Made by a program: the position numbers and the translations under genes. A DNA stretch of 64,000 nucleotides from Bacillota bacterium. GTDB taxonomy: Bacteria; Bacillota; Desulfotomaculia; Desulfotomaculales; Desulforudaceae. The notes beneath the pieces were generated by a model. It did no database searches. It was not told the DNA's origin and saw only the letters and a program-made list of their open reading frames with translations. Position 1 is the stretch's first letter. Each line of letters starts with the position of its first letter. The stretch is taken from assembly GCA_040757205.1 (NCBI GenBank), contig JBFLXL010000001.1, positions 230,702 through 294,701 on the forward strand, written 5' to 3'. This document shows, one piece after another, positions 44,408 through 52,992 of the stretch.

Positions 44408-45135
44408 TAGTTTTCGCGCCTCCTTCCAGTCACCATTTCCGGCGAGCTGATCCCGAGCGGGCCGGCGCCCATACGCTCCTTCATCTGTTCGATCAACAGC
44501 GGGGAACTGGTCCCGAATTGAATCCTGGTGAGCGAGCGGTAAATGTCCTCGATCCACATCCACTCTTCGTCCAGGCGGTCGGAGAGAGTGGCGCGGGGAG
44601 TGGTGACCGTATTGGAACGCAGCAGGAACACGAATTCGCCGTTGGGCATCAGCCGGCCCAGATCCACGCAATAGGTCCGGTCGGGGCTGCCGACCTCTAT
44701 GTGCCAATTGTCCGCCTCGCCGGACAAAGGGATGTCCACGTAGCTTAAGGCGTTGCCCCCGTTAAACCCCTCGACGCCGGTAACGTCGTACACCCGGAGC
44801 ACGGGGCGGGAAACCTGCCACGCCCTGCGGCCGCGGCCGGCCTGGAAGTTCTCCTTGGCCGCCGCCATTTCCCAGTATGCGTACAGCCAGAAAGGGTCCC
44901 GGGCCATCAACACCAGACGGTCCTGTCCGTAGCTCCGGGGTAGCTCCAACACGTGATGCGGGGCCCAGGAGACCGGTCCGGGATCCGGCGCTATTTCGCG
45001 GGCCAATTCAAGGTCGAATTCCCGCGGGCTGATGGTCTGCACCGTGGGTTCCGGGGCTTTGCCTTTGCGGATCAATAAAAAAATCCCCGCGACCAGGGCA
45101 AGCAGGCCGATAATCACCCAGATTAACGCAGTCAT
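44407..45135 (-). CDS. DUF4912 protein with N-terminal membrane helix
   Basis: A 242-residue protein with an N-terminal helix (LIWVIIGLLALVAGIFLLI), a basic stop-transfer RKGK and a DUF4912 domain (RLVLMARDPFWLYAYWE, LRVYDVTGVEGFNGG, YCVDLGRLMPNGEFV). DUF4912 proteins are often encoded beside GH57 glucan enzymes; the fold is carbohydrate-module-like, but no reaction is known. ATG 45135 follows AAAGGGGGCG. It is transcribed with the GH57 gene. Confidence 0.8.
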   Translation of the reverse strand: MTALIWVIIGLLALVAGIFLLIRKGKAPEPTVQTISPREFDLELAREIAPDPGPVSWAPHHVLELPRSYGQDRLVLMARDPFWLYAYWEMAAAKENFQAGRGRRAWQVSRPVLRVYDVTGVEGFNGGNALSYVDIPLSGEADNWHIEVGSPDRTYCVDLGRLMPNGEFVFLLRSNTVTTPRATLSDRLDEEWMWIEDIYRSLTRIQFGTSSPLLIEQMKERMGAGPLGISSPEMVTGRRREN

Positions 45136-45262
45136 AATGACGCCCCCTTTGCAAACACTAATTATTAAGGAGAGACTTTGCTCTCTCTCTGTAAAAAATT
45201 GAAAAGCGGCGGAAACCTGTTTTAGTATTCCCCCGGCCCATGGCTTTATTTAAAAAAAGATA

Positions 45263-45439
45263 ATGCAAAACTGGAGGTTTAAGCTTCGGGAACAGGTGCA
45301 TCCCTACACGGGCGAACCGCTCTCGGTGGCGCCGCTGACCTGGTCCCACGCCACCTTTTGCCAGGTGGTGTTAAGCTATCTGGCCAAATGGGACTTCCTC
45401 CAAAACTTGTCGCCGAACCCGGAAAAGAGTTATGATTAG
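45263..45439 (+). pseudogene. Relic of a GH15 glucoamylase-like C terminus
   Basis: ATG 45263 opens a 58-residue frame whose first 35 residues include VHPYTGEPLSVAPLTWSHAT, followed by YLAKWDFL. This is the closing segment of GH15 glucoamylase/glucodextranase-type enzymes, just after the catalytic domain. No other GH15 sequence is present. It lies next to the GH57 and DUF4912 genes, where a GH15 gene would fit a glycogen cluster. It is probably the leftover of a deleted gene. Confidence 0.7.
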
Positions 45440-45449
45440 CCGGGATGTG

Positions 45450-45521
45450 TTTACGAAGACCCGGTTTGGTGCGTGCCGGTATTTACGAAGACCGAGCTTG
45501 GTGTGCCTCGGGGCTTTTTCA
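45450..45521 (+). repeat. Two tandem 30-bp copies, the second ending as a terminator
   Basis: TTTACGAAGACC followed by a TTGGTG-containing stretch occurs at 45450-45479 and 45482-45511, 32 bp apart, with some divergence. In the second copy CCGAG and CTCGG can pair and are followed by GGCTTTTT, giving a terminator-like end before the CoA-binding gene. Confidence 0.65.
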
Positions 45522-45578
45522 AGGCCGCCCCGGGAGCTTCTTAATAGAATACCCTACCATAAAGAGGATGAGTGAAAA

Positions 45579-45998
45579 ATGACTGCTGAAGTCTCGGACG
45601 CCGATCTCCGCGCCCTGTTGAGGGCGTGCCGCCGGGTGGCGGTGGTGGGCCTTTCGCCCAAACCGGACCGCGCAAGCCATCGGGTGGCGGCCTATCTCCA
45701 GGCCAAGGGTTTCCACATCATCCCAGTCCATCCCCAAGCCCGGGAGATTCTCGGCGAGCCGGTCTATGCCCGCCTGGAAGATGTGCCCCCACCGGTGGAC
45801 CTGGTCTACATCTTTCGCAATAGTTCCGAAGTGCCGCCGTTTGTGGAGGCGGCCGCCACGCTTGGCCCCCTGGCGGTCTGGCTGCCCCTGGGGGTGACCA
45901 GCCGGGAGGCGGCTGAGGTGGCGCGGGCCCACGGCTTCGTCCTGGTTATGGACCGCTGTATGATGATCGAGCACCTCCGGCTCATGGAGGAGCCGTAA
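45579..45998 (+). CDS. CoA-binding domain protein (YccU-like)
   Basis: A 139-residue Rossmann-fold protein of the stand-alone CoA-binding family. It has RRVAVVGLSPKPDRASHRVA, ILGEPVYARLEDVPPPVDLV, a WLPLGVTSREAAEVA loop and the family-typical DRCMMIEHLRL end. Its role is unknown. ATG 45579 has only a weak site (GAGGATGAG). Directly after its stop begins the relic of trmL. Confidence 0.9.
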   Translation: MTAEVSDADLRALLRACRRVAVVGLSPKPDRASHRVAAYLQAKGFHIIPVHPQAREILGEPVYARLEDVPPPVDLVYIFRNSSEVPPFVEAAATLGPLAVWLPLGVTSREAAEVARAHGFVLVMDRCMMIEHLRLMEEP

Positions 45999-46040
45999 AT
46001 GGTACACGTTGTCTTGATGGAACCCGAAATCCCCAACGCT
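45999..46040 (+). pseudogene. Remnant of the trmL 5' end
   Basis: The first 13 codons after ATG 45999 read MVHVVLMEPEIPN, the typical opening of the TrmL/SpoU-family tRNA 2'-O-methyltransferase (xxxVLxEPEIPxN). Family similarity is then lost, and the frame runs on into dnaE. The start follows GGAGGAGCCGTAA. It is probably a deletion relic joined to the dnaE upstream region. Confidence 0.5.
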
Positions 46041-46181
46041 CATGAGCCGTACCGGTGTACGAGGCGTAAGCGCCGGCAGGGCTTCGCGGGACTGCGCTTT
46101 AGCCGTGTGCAAACTCTTCCCCCTCCTGGCAGGAAACCCCGCCGGCGTTCCCGAATCCCTACCGGGGAGGCGAAGGTTTTA

Positions 46182-49100
46182 GTGACTGATTTCGTACATC
46201 TGCACGTGCACACCGAATACAGCTTGTTGGACGGTGCGGCGCGCATCAAGGACTTGGTCCGGCGGGCGGCCGAGCTTTCGATGCCCGCGTGTGCGATTAC
46301 GGACCACGGGACCATGTTCGGGGTGGTCGAGTTCTACAAGGCCTGCCGGAGCGTGGGCGTCAAGCCGGTCATCGGCTGCGAGGTCTACGTGGCGCCGCGC
46401 ACCCGGCACGACCGCCGGACCGGCATCGACGACAAGCTCTCACACCTGGTGCTCCTGGCCGAAAACGAGCGGGGTTACCGGAACCTGCTCCGGCTGGTCT
46501 CGCTCTCCTTCACGGAGGGCTTCTACTACAAGCCCCGGATCGACCGGGAGATCCTGGCGGCGCACCGTGACGGTCTGATCGCCCTCTCCGCGTGCCTGGC
46601 GGGGGAGATCCCGGAGCAGATCCTGGCGGGCGAACGGCAGCGGGCCGTCAAAACGGCTTCCGAATACCGGGACCTCTTTGGGGGGAATTTCTACCTGGAG
46701 CTTACCGACCACGGCCTGCCGGGACAGGCAAAAGTCAACCGGGCCCTGGTCGACATCGGCAAACAACTGGGGATCGGGCTGGTGGCGACCAACGACGTCC
46801 ACTACGTGGAGCGCACACACGCTGAAAACCAGGATATCCTCCTGTGCATCCAGACGGGGAAGACGGTGCATGACGCCGGGCGTCTGCGGTTTGAGGGCAG
46901 CGAGTTTTACTTCAAGAGCGCAGACGAAATGGCCCGGCTGTTCGCGGAGTTGCCCGCGGCGTTACAGAACACGCGGTTCATCGCCGAACGCTGCAACGTC
47001 GGCCTGGACTTTGAAACGCTCCACTTGCCGGAATACCGCGTGCCGCCCAACCACACTCCCGACACCTACCTGGGCGAGCTGTGCCACCAGGGCCTGGCGA
47101 AAAGGATGTCGGAGGCCGGAAGTCGGAGGTCGGAGGGGGAGGGGGAGCCCCTTTCCGACCTCCAGCATCCTGCGTCCGACCTCCTTTCCCGGCTCGACTA
47201 CGAGCTGGGGGTGATCGCGGCAATGAATTACAGTTCCTACTTCCTGATCGTCTGGGATTTCATCCGGTTCGCCCGCGACAAGGGCATTCCGGTGGGGCCG
47301 GGCCGAGGCTCGGCGGCCGGCAGCCTGGTGGCCTATTCTCTGGGCATTACCGACATCGACCCTCTTGCCTACGGCCTGCTGTTCGAAAGGTTCTTGAACC
47401 CGGAGCGGATCTCCCTGCCGGATATCGACTCAGACTTCTGTTTCGAACGCCGGGGGGAAGTCATCGACTACGTATTCCAAAAGTACGGCCGCGAGTGTGT
47501 GGCCCAGATTATCACCTTCGGGACTCTTGCTCCCCGCGCCGCCGTCCGCGACGTGGGGCGGGCGCTGGGGTTGGCCTATGACAAGGTGGACCGGATCGCC
47601 AAACTTATTCCCGGCGAACCGGGCATGACCATCGAAAAAGCGCTCGCGACCCCCGAATTAGCTGAACAGTACGCCCGGGACGAAGACGTGCGCAAGGTGA
47701 CCGAAATGGCCCGCGCCCTTGAAGGCATGCCCCGGCACGCCTCCATACACGCCGCCGGGGTGGTGATCGCCAAAGAAAAACTCACTGACTACGTACCCTT
47801 GTACCGCACCTCAGACGGAGTGGTGGCTACCCAGTTCCCCATGGAGGCCGTCGAGGAACTCGGTCTCCTGAAAATGGACCTTTTGGGCCTGCGCACCCTG
47901 ACGGTGATCGGGGATACGGTGCAATCGGTCCAGCGTCACCGGGGCCGAAAGGTCGAGATGGCTGGAATCCCGCTGGACGACCCGCCGACCTACGATCTCT
48001 TGGGGCGCGGGGATACCGCCGGCGTCTTTCAGCTGGAGTCCATCGGGATGCGCAACATCCTGCGCGAGCTTCGCCCCGAGGTTTTTGAAGACGTAATCGC
48101 TCTCGTGGCCCTGTACCGGCCCGGACCCCTGGGCAGCGGAATGGTTGAGGACTTCGTCAAACGTAAGCATGGCGAGACTGAGGTGTCCTACCTCCATCCG
48201 AAGTTGAAGCCGATTTTGAGAGACACATACGGAGTGATCCTGTACCAGGAACAGGTCATGCGCATCGCCAGCGACCTGGCCGGTTTCAGTCTCGGGGAGG
48301 CGGATCTTTTGCGCCGGGCCATGGGCAAGAAAAAGCCCGAGATCATCGCCGGGCTGCGGGACCAATTCCTGGGCGGCGCCGTGAAGCACGGCGTCGACCC
48401 GGCGGTGGCAGGTCAGATCTTTGACCTCATGGCTTATTTCGCCGGCTACGGCTTCAATAAATCCCACAGCGCCGCCTATGCGCTGATCGCTTACCAGACC
48501 GCCTATCTGAAGGCGAACTACCCGCTCGAATATATGGCGGCGTTGTTGACGTCGGTCAGGGACAACTCGGAGAAAGTCTCCAATTACGTGGAGGAGTGCC
48601 GGCGCCTGGGGATCGAGGTGCTGCCGCCGGACGTCAATGAGAGCGGTAAGGACTTCACGGTGGTGGGAAACAAGATCCGGTTTGGGCTGGCCGGCATCAG
48701 GAATGTGGGCTCATCAGCGGTGAAAGCGGTGATCGAGGCCCGGGAACAGAACGGGCCGTTTTCGAGCTTGCCCGATTTGTGCACCCGGTTGGACGGGAAA
48801 GTGGTCAACAAAAGGGTGCTGGAGAGTCTGATCCGGGCGGGCGCCGCCTCCGGCTTCGGTCTCCGGCGGACACAGCTTCTGGCCGTGCTGGACGAGGCCT
48901 TGAGCTTCTCGCACCGGCTGCAGAAGGAAAGGGAATCGGGCCAGTTAAGCCTCTTCGGGGATTGGGGCGGGGAGACGGCTCGTGCACTCTCTCCCGAACT
49001 TAAGATACCGCATCTCGTTGAGTTCGAGCGCCGCGAGCTTTTGGCCATGGAAAAGGAAATGCTCGGGCTGTACTTGACCGGTCACCCCCTGCAGGAGTTC

Positions 49101-49451
49101 AAGGACACCTTGCGCCGCCTGACGACCGGCGACACCGCGGAAATTCCGGAGTTAAACCCGGGGCAGCAGGTCATCCTCGGGGGCTTGGTGGTCGGGTTGA
49201 AGATGATCACCACCCGCAAGGGGGAGCCGATGTGTTTCTTTTACCTGGAAGACCTGACGTCACGGACCGAGATCGTTGTTTTCCCCAAAGTATATGCCCG
49301 TTTCCGGCACCTGTTGCGGCCGGACGCGGTGATACTGGTAAACGGCACCGTGAACAATAACGGCGAAGGTAACAAGGTTGCGGCCGATAACATCACGGAC
49401 CTTGAGTCCGGCACCTCCGGCCTTTTCGCCGGCCACCCGTTCGGAGGATGA
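46182..49451 (+). CDS. dnaE: DNA polymerase III alpha subunit DnaE
   Basis: A 1089-residue replicative polymerase of the DnaE type. The PHP domain opens VHLHVHTEYSLLDGAARIK with ITDHGTMFG. The polymerase palm has GPGRGSAAGSLVAYSLGI and the catalytic LPDIDSDF. A helix-hairpin-helix region and C-terminal OB fold follow (GGLVVGLKMITTRKGEPM). GTG 46182 follows GGGGAGGCGAAGG; the frame is open further upstream to 45999 but is not dnaE there. Residues ~310-335 are a Gly/Ser/Glu-rich insert made by a heptamer repeat with inverted arm. Confidence 0.96.
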   Translation: MTDFVHLHVHTEYSLLDGAARIKDLVRRAAELSMPACAITDHGTMFGVVEFYKACRSVGVKPVIGCEVYVAPRTRHDRRTGIDDKLSHLVLLAENERGYRNLLRLVSLSFTEGFYYKPRIDREILAAHRDGLIALSACLAGEIPEQILAGERQRAVKTASEYRDLFGGNFYLELTDHGLPGQAKVNRALVDIGKQLGIGLVATNDVHYVERTHAENQDILLCIQTGKTVHDAGRLRFEGSEFYFKSADEMARLFAELPAALQNTRFIAERCNVGLDFETLHLPEYRVPPNHTPDTYLGELCHQGLAKRMSEAGSRRSEGEGEPLSDLQHPASDLLSRLDYELGVIAAMNYSSYFLIVWDFIRFARDKGIPVGPGRGSAAGSLVAYSLGITDIDPLAYGLLFERFLNPERISLPDIDSDFCFERRGEVIDYVFQKYGRECVAQIITFGTLAPRAAVRDVGRALGLAYDKVDRIAKLIPGEPGMTIEKALATPELAEQYARDEDVRKVTEMARALEGMPRHASIHAAGVVIAKEKLTDYVPLYRTSDGVVATQFPMEAVEELGLLKMDLLGLRTLTVIGDTVQSVQRHRGRKVEMAGIPLDDPPTYDLLGRGDTAGVFQLESIGMRNILRELRPEVFEDVIALVALYRPGPLGSGMVEDFVKRKHGETEVSYLHPKLKPILRDTYGVILYQEQVMRIASDLAGFSLGEADLLRRAMGKKKPEIIAGLRDQFLGGAVKHGVDPAVAGQIFDLMAYFAGYGFNKSHSAAYALIAYQTAYLKANYPLEYMAALLTSVRDNSEKVSNYVEECRRLGIEVLPPDVNESGKDFTVVGNKIRFGLAGIRNVGSSAVKAVIEAREQNGPFSSLPDLCTRLDGKVVNKRVLESLIRAGAASGFGLRRTQLLAVLDEALSFSHRLQKERESGQLSLFGDWGGETARALSPELKIPHLVEFERRELLAMEKEMLGLYLTGHPLQEFKDTLRRLTTGDTAEIPELNPGQQVILGGLVVGLKMITTRKGEPMCFFYLEDLTSRTEIVVFPKVYARFRHLLRPDAVILVNGTVNNNGEGNKVAADNITDLESGTSGLFAGHPFGG
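47108..47185 (+). repeat. In-frame heptamer/inverted-heptamer element inside dnaE
   Basis: Forward units gtcggag, gccggaa, gtcggag, gtcggag, ggggagg (47108-47142), a 12-bp spacer, then inverted units ccgacct, ccagcat, cctgcgt, ccgacct (47155-47182). GGAGGTCGGA and TCCGACCTCC are perfect complements. The element keeps the dnaE frame open and lies in the linker between the PHP and palm domains. Confidence 0.85.
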
Positions 49452-49503
49452 TAGCCGCAGGTAGCGGCCCATTACCGTCAGCTCTGCATTACCGTTCGTA
49501 TCC

Positions 49504-49533
49504 TTGTCAACCAGGTTTTTGATGTGGTATCAT
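49504..49533 (+). promoter_or_regulatory. Promoter of mtrB
   Basis: TTGTCA at 49504-49509, an 18-bp spacer and TATCAT at 49528-49533. It lies 35 bp upstream of the mtrB ATG. Confidence 0.65.
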
Positions 49534-49568
49534 GCAGCAGAAGTTGGTCAAACGAGGTGCAAAGCAAA

Positions 49569-49808
49569 ATGGGTGATTCCTGGGTGTCCGAATACGTAAT
49601 CATCAAAGCCCTGGAAAACGGGGTTACCATCATGGGTCTTACCCGGGGGCGGGAAACCAAATTCCACCACACAGAAAAACTGGACCGCGGTGAAATTATG
49701 GTGGCCCAGTTCACCGAGCACACGGCGGCGATCAAGATCCGGGGCCGGGCTGAAGTCTATACCAGGCACGGGATAATCCGCACGGAGAATCACAGTATCC
49801 AGGGCTGA
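49569..49808 (+). CDS. mtrB: Tryptophan RNA-binding attenuation protein (TRAP)
   Basis: A 79-residue protein with the whole TRAP core: SEYVIIKALENGVTIMGLTR, ETKFHHTEKLDRGEIMVAQF and TEHTAAIKIRGRAEVYTRHG. TRAP forms an 11-subunit ring that, with tryptophan, binds repeated GAG/UAG triplets in trp leaders and attenuates or blocks translation. The Lys/Arg RNA-contact positions and the Thr/His tryptophan pocket residues look intact. ATG 49569 follows AACGAGGTG. No trp genes or mtrA lie near it; the target must be elsewhere. Confidence 0.95.
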   Translation: MGDSWVSEYVIIKALENGVTIMGLTRGRETKFHHTEKLDRGEIMVAQFTEHTAAIKIRGRAEVYTRHGIIRTENHSIQG

Positions 49809-49900
49809 GACTCTGGATATAATTCTTTCCAGTCAGAAAAGGAATTCCAGACCGAAGGGGGAAGGTACTTTTGTTGACTGGAAGGAATGGAGGTTTTCCC

Positions 49901-50089
49901 GTGTGGACCGTAGTATATATCACCCCGAACGTGACTGAAGCGGAAACCATCCGGGACCACCTGAGCCGAGAGGGTGTGCTGGTGCGGTTGCGCAAGGCCG
50001 GTCCGGCGGACAGTGACGGCCAAACCCTGGAGATCCTGGTGCCTGAAGCCGAGGTCGGCGAAGCGCTCGAAGTGCTGAACACCTTGTAG
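49901..50089 (+). CDS. DUF2007-like small protein
   Basis: A 62-residue protein starting VWTVVYITPNVTEAETIRDHL and ending EAEVGEALEVLNTL, resembling the short ferredoxin-like DUF2007/putative signal-transducing family. GTG 49901 follows ATGGAGG by eight bases. It precedes accD by about 30 bp, and its TAG stop is in the same frame as accD. The function is unknown. Confidence 0.65.
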   Translation: MWTVVYITPNVTEAETIRDHLSREGVLVRLRKAGPADSDGQTLEILVPEAEVGEALEVLNTL

Positions 50090-50119
50090 GGACGATCGGG
50101 ACGAGAGAGGTGGAGAACC

Positions 50120-50956
50120 GTTTTCGACTTTTTTAAGAAACCGAAGTACTTCACGGTCCGGCCGGAGACAAAGCGGGAGATTCCGGAGGGCCTCTGGATC
50201 AAATGCCAGTGCGGGGAGATTCTCTTTGCCAAAGACCTGGAGCGGAACCTGAAAGTCTGCCAGAAATGCGCGCACCACTTCCGGCTCACCGCGAGGGAAA
50301 GAATGCAGATCACCCTGGATACGGAGGATTTCGCGGAACTCGGCGCCGATCTTGGGCCGCGCGACCCGCTGCAATTCCCCGGCTATGCCGAGCGGCTGGC
50401 GGCGAACCAGGAGCGGACCGGACTAAATGAAGCCGCGGTTGCCGGCGAGGGAACCATCGGCAGTCACCGGGTCGTGTTGGTGGTCATGGATTCCCATTTT
50501 ATCATGGGCAGCATGGGCACGGTGGTCGGCGAGAAGGTGGCCCGGGCCGCCGAACACGCCGTAACCAACGCCCTGCCGCTGGTTGTGTTTTCCGCGTCCG
50601 GCGGGGCCCGGATGCAAGAGGGGATCCTTTCCCTGATGCAGATGGCCAAAACGGCCGCAGCCATCGGCCGGTTGGACGATGCGGGCTTGCTCTACATTTC
50701 GGTGCTTACCGATCCGACCATGGGCGGTGTCAGTGCCAGCTTTGCCTTCCTGGGAGACGTCATTCTGGCCGAACCGGGCGCACTCATTGGGTTTGCCGGG
50801 CCGCGGGTGATCGAGCAGACCATCCGGCAGAAACTTCCGGACGGGTTTCAGCAGGCGGAGTTCTTGAAGGAGCACGGTTTTGTCGATGCGGTGGTGCCCC
50901 GCAACCGGCTGAAGGATACACTGGTCAAGATTATTGCCATGCATCAAGCGGGGTGA
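50120..50956 (+). CDS. accD: Acetyl-CoA carboxylase carboxyltransferase beta subunit, no canonical start codon
   Basis: About 278 residues. The N-terminal zinc ribbon (residues ~29-50) is CQC plus CQKC, so the first Cys pair is CxC where AccD normally has CxxC. The crotonase-fold domain includes SHRVVLVVMDSHFIMGSMG, FSASGGARMQEGILSLMQMA and DPTMGGVSASFA. The frame is open back to a TAG at 50087 but contains no ATG, GTG or TTG before Met at 50303, which is inside the domain. The best candidate is GTT at 50120, after GAGAGGTGGAG, giving the typical xFDFFKKPKY start. accA follows by 7 bp. Confidence 0.85.
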   Translation, partial: VFDFFKKPKYFTVRPETKREIPEGLWIKCQCGEILFAKDLERNLKVCQKCAHHFRLTARERMQITLDTEDFAELGADLGPRDPLQFPGYAERLAANQERTGLNEAAVAGEGTIGSHRVVLVVMDSHFIMGSMGTVVGEKVARAAEHAVTNALPLVVFSASGGARMQEGILSLMQMAKTAAAIGRLDDAGLLYISVLTDPTMGGVSASFAFLGDVILAEPGALIGFAGPRVIEQTIRQKLPDGFQQAEFLKEHGFVDAVVPRNRLKDTLVKIIAMHQAG

Positions 50957-50963
50957 CACACTA

Positions 50964-51911
50964 ATGCCGACTGTGTACGACTTTGAAAGACCGATCTCGG
51001 AACTGGAAACCAAGATTGAGGAGCTAAAGCAGTTTTCGGTCGAGAAGGGACTGGACTTGAAACAGGAAATCGAAGTGCTCGCCGAACGGGCGGCCGCACT
51101 CAAAAAGGACATCTACGGCGACCTCAGCCCCTGGCAGAAGGTGCTCATCGCGCGACATCCGGACCGGTTGGGCTCGCGGGACTACATTGAGCGGTTTTGC
51201 TCCGAGTACATTGAACTCCACGGAGACCGGGCGTTCGGCGACGACCCTGCGGTGATCGGTGTTATCGGCCGGATGAACGGCTACGTGGTTACGGTGGTGG
51301 GTCACCAAAAAGGGCGGGACACCAAGGAAAACCTGGCCCGCAATTTCGGCATGGTTCACCCGGAGGGCTGCCGGAAGGTGTTGCGAATGGCCAGGCAGGC
51401 CGAGAAGTTCCGGCGCCCGCTGATTTGCCTGCTTGATACCCCCGGGGCGCACTGCGGCATCGGGGCGGAAGAGCGCGGGCAAGCCGAGGCCATCGCCCGA
51501 AATTTGGCGGCGCTCAGCACCCTGCGGGTGCCGGTCGTCGTGGTGGTGATCGGTGAGGGGGGTAGCGGCGGCGCCCTGGCGCTGGGGGTCGGCGACCGCC
51601 TGTTGATGCAGGAACACGCCGTCTTTTCCGTCAGTTCCCCGGAAGCCTGCGCCAGCATCTTGTGGAAGGATGCGGGCCGGGCCCGTGAAGCCGCGGAAGT
51701 GCTGAAAATGACCGCCCAGGATCTGCTTTCCCTGGGGGTGATCGACGAGATTGTTCCCGAACCCTTGGGCGGCGTCCACCGGGACCCGGCACAAGCGGCG
51801 GAGATGCTTCGGGAAAGCCTGTTCCGGAACCTTGATGAACTATGCCGGATGGACCTCGAACAACTGCTGCGGGCCCGCTATCATAAATACCGGACAATCG
51901 GAAACCTATAA
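50964..51911 (+). CDS. accA: Acetyl-CoA carboxylase carboxyltransferase alpha subunit
   Basis: The standard AccA length of 315 residues. It has an N-terminal helical part ([20 protein letters not shown]), [45 protein letters not shown]-type oxyanion region and [17 protein letters not shown]. With AccD it transfers carboxyl from biotin to acetyl-CoA. ATG 50964 is a clear start, although the frame opens earlier inside accD. AccB and AccC come from the 10.5-13.8 kb locus. Confidence 0.96.
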   Translation: [315 protein letters not shown]

Positions 51912-51936
51912 ATATAAGGAACGCAAAAGGCATCAT

Positions 51937-51960
51937 CCCCGACCTGTCGGGGGTGTTTGT
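51937..51960 (+). terminator. Intrinsic terminator after accA
   Basis: CCCCGAC (51937-51943), CT loop, GTCGGGG (51946-51952), then GTGTTTGT. The T-run is interrupted. Confidence 0.65.
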
Positions 51961-51966
51961 CTATGA

Positions 51967-52974
<1,008 letters not shown>

Positions 52975-52992
52975 ACCCGGGGGTGGAGTATT

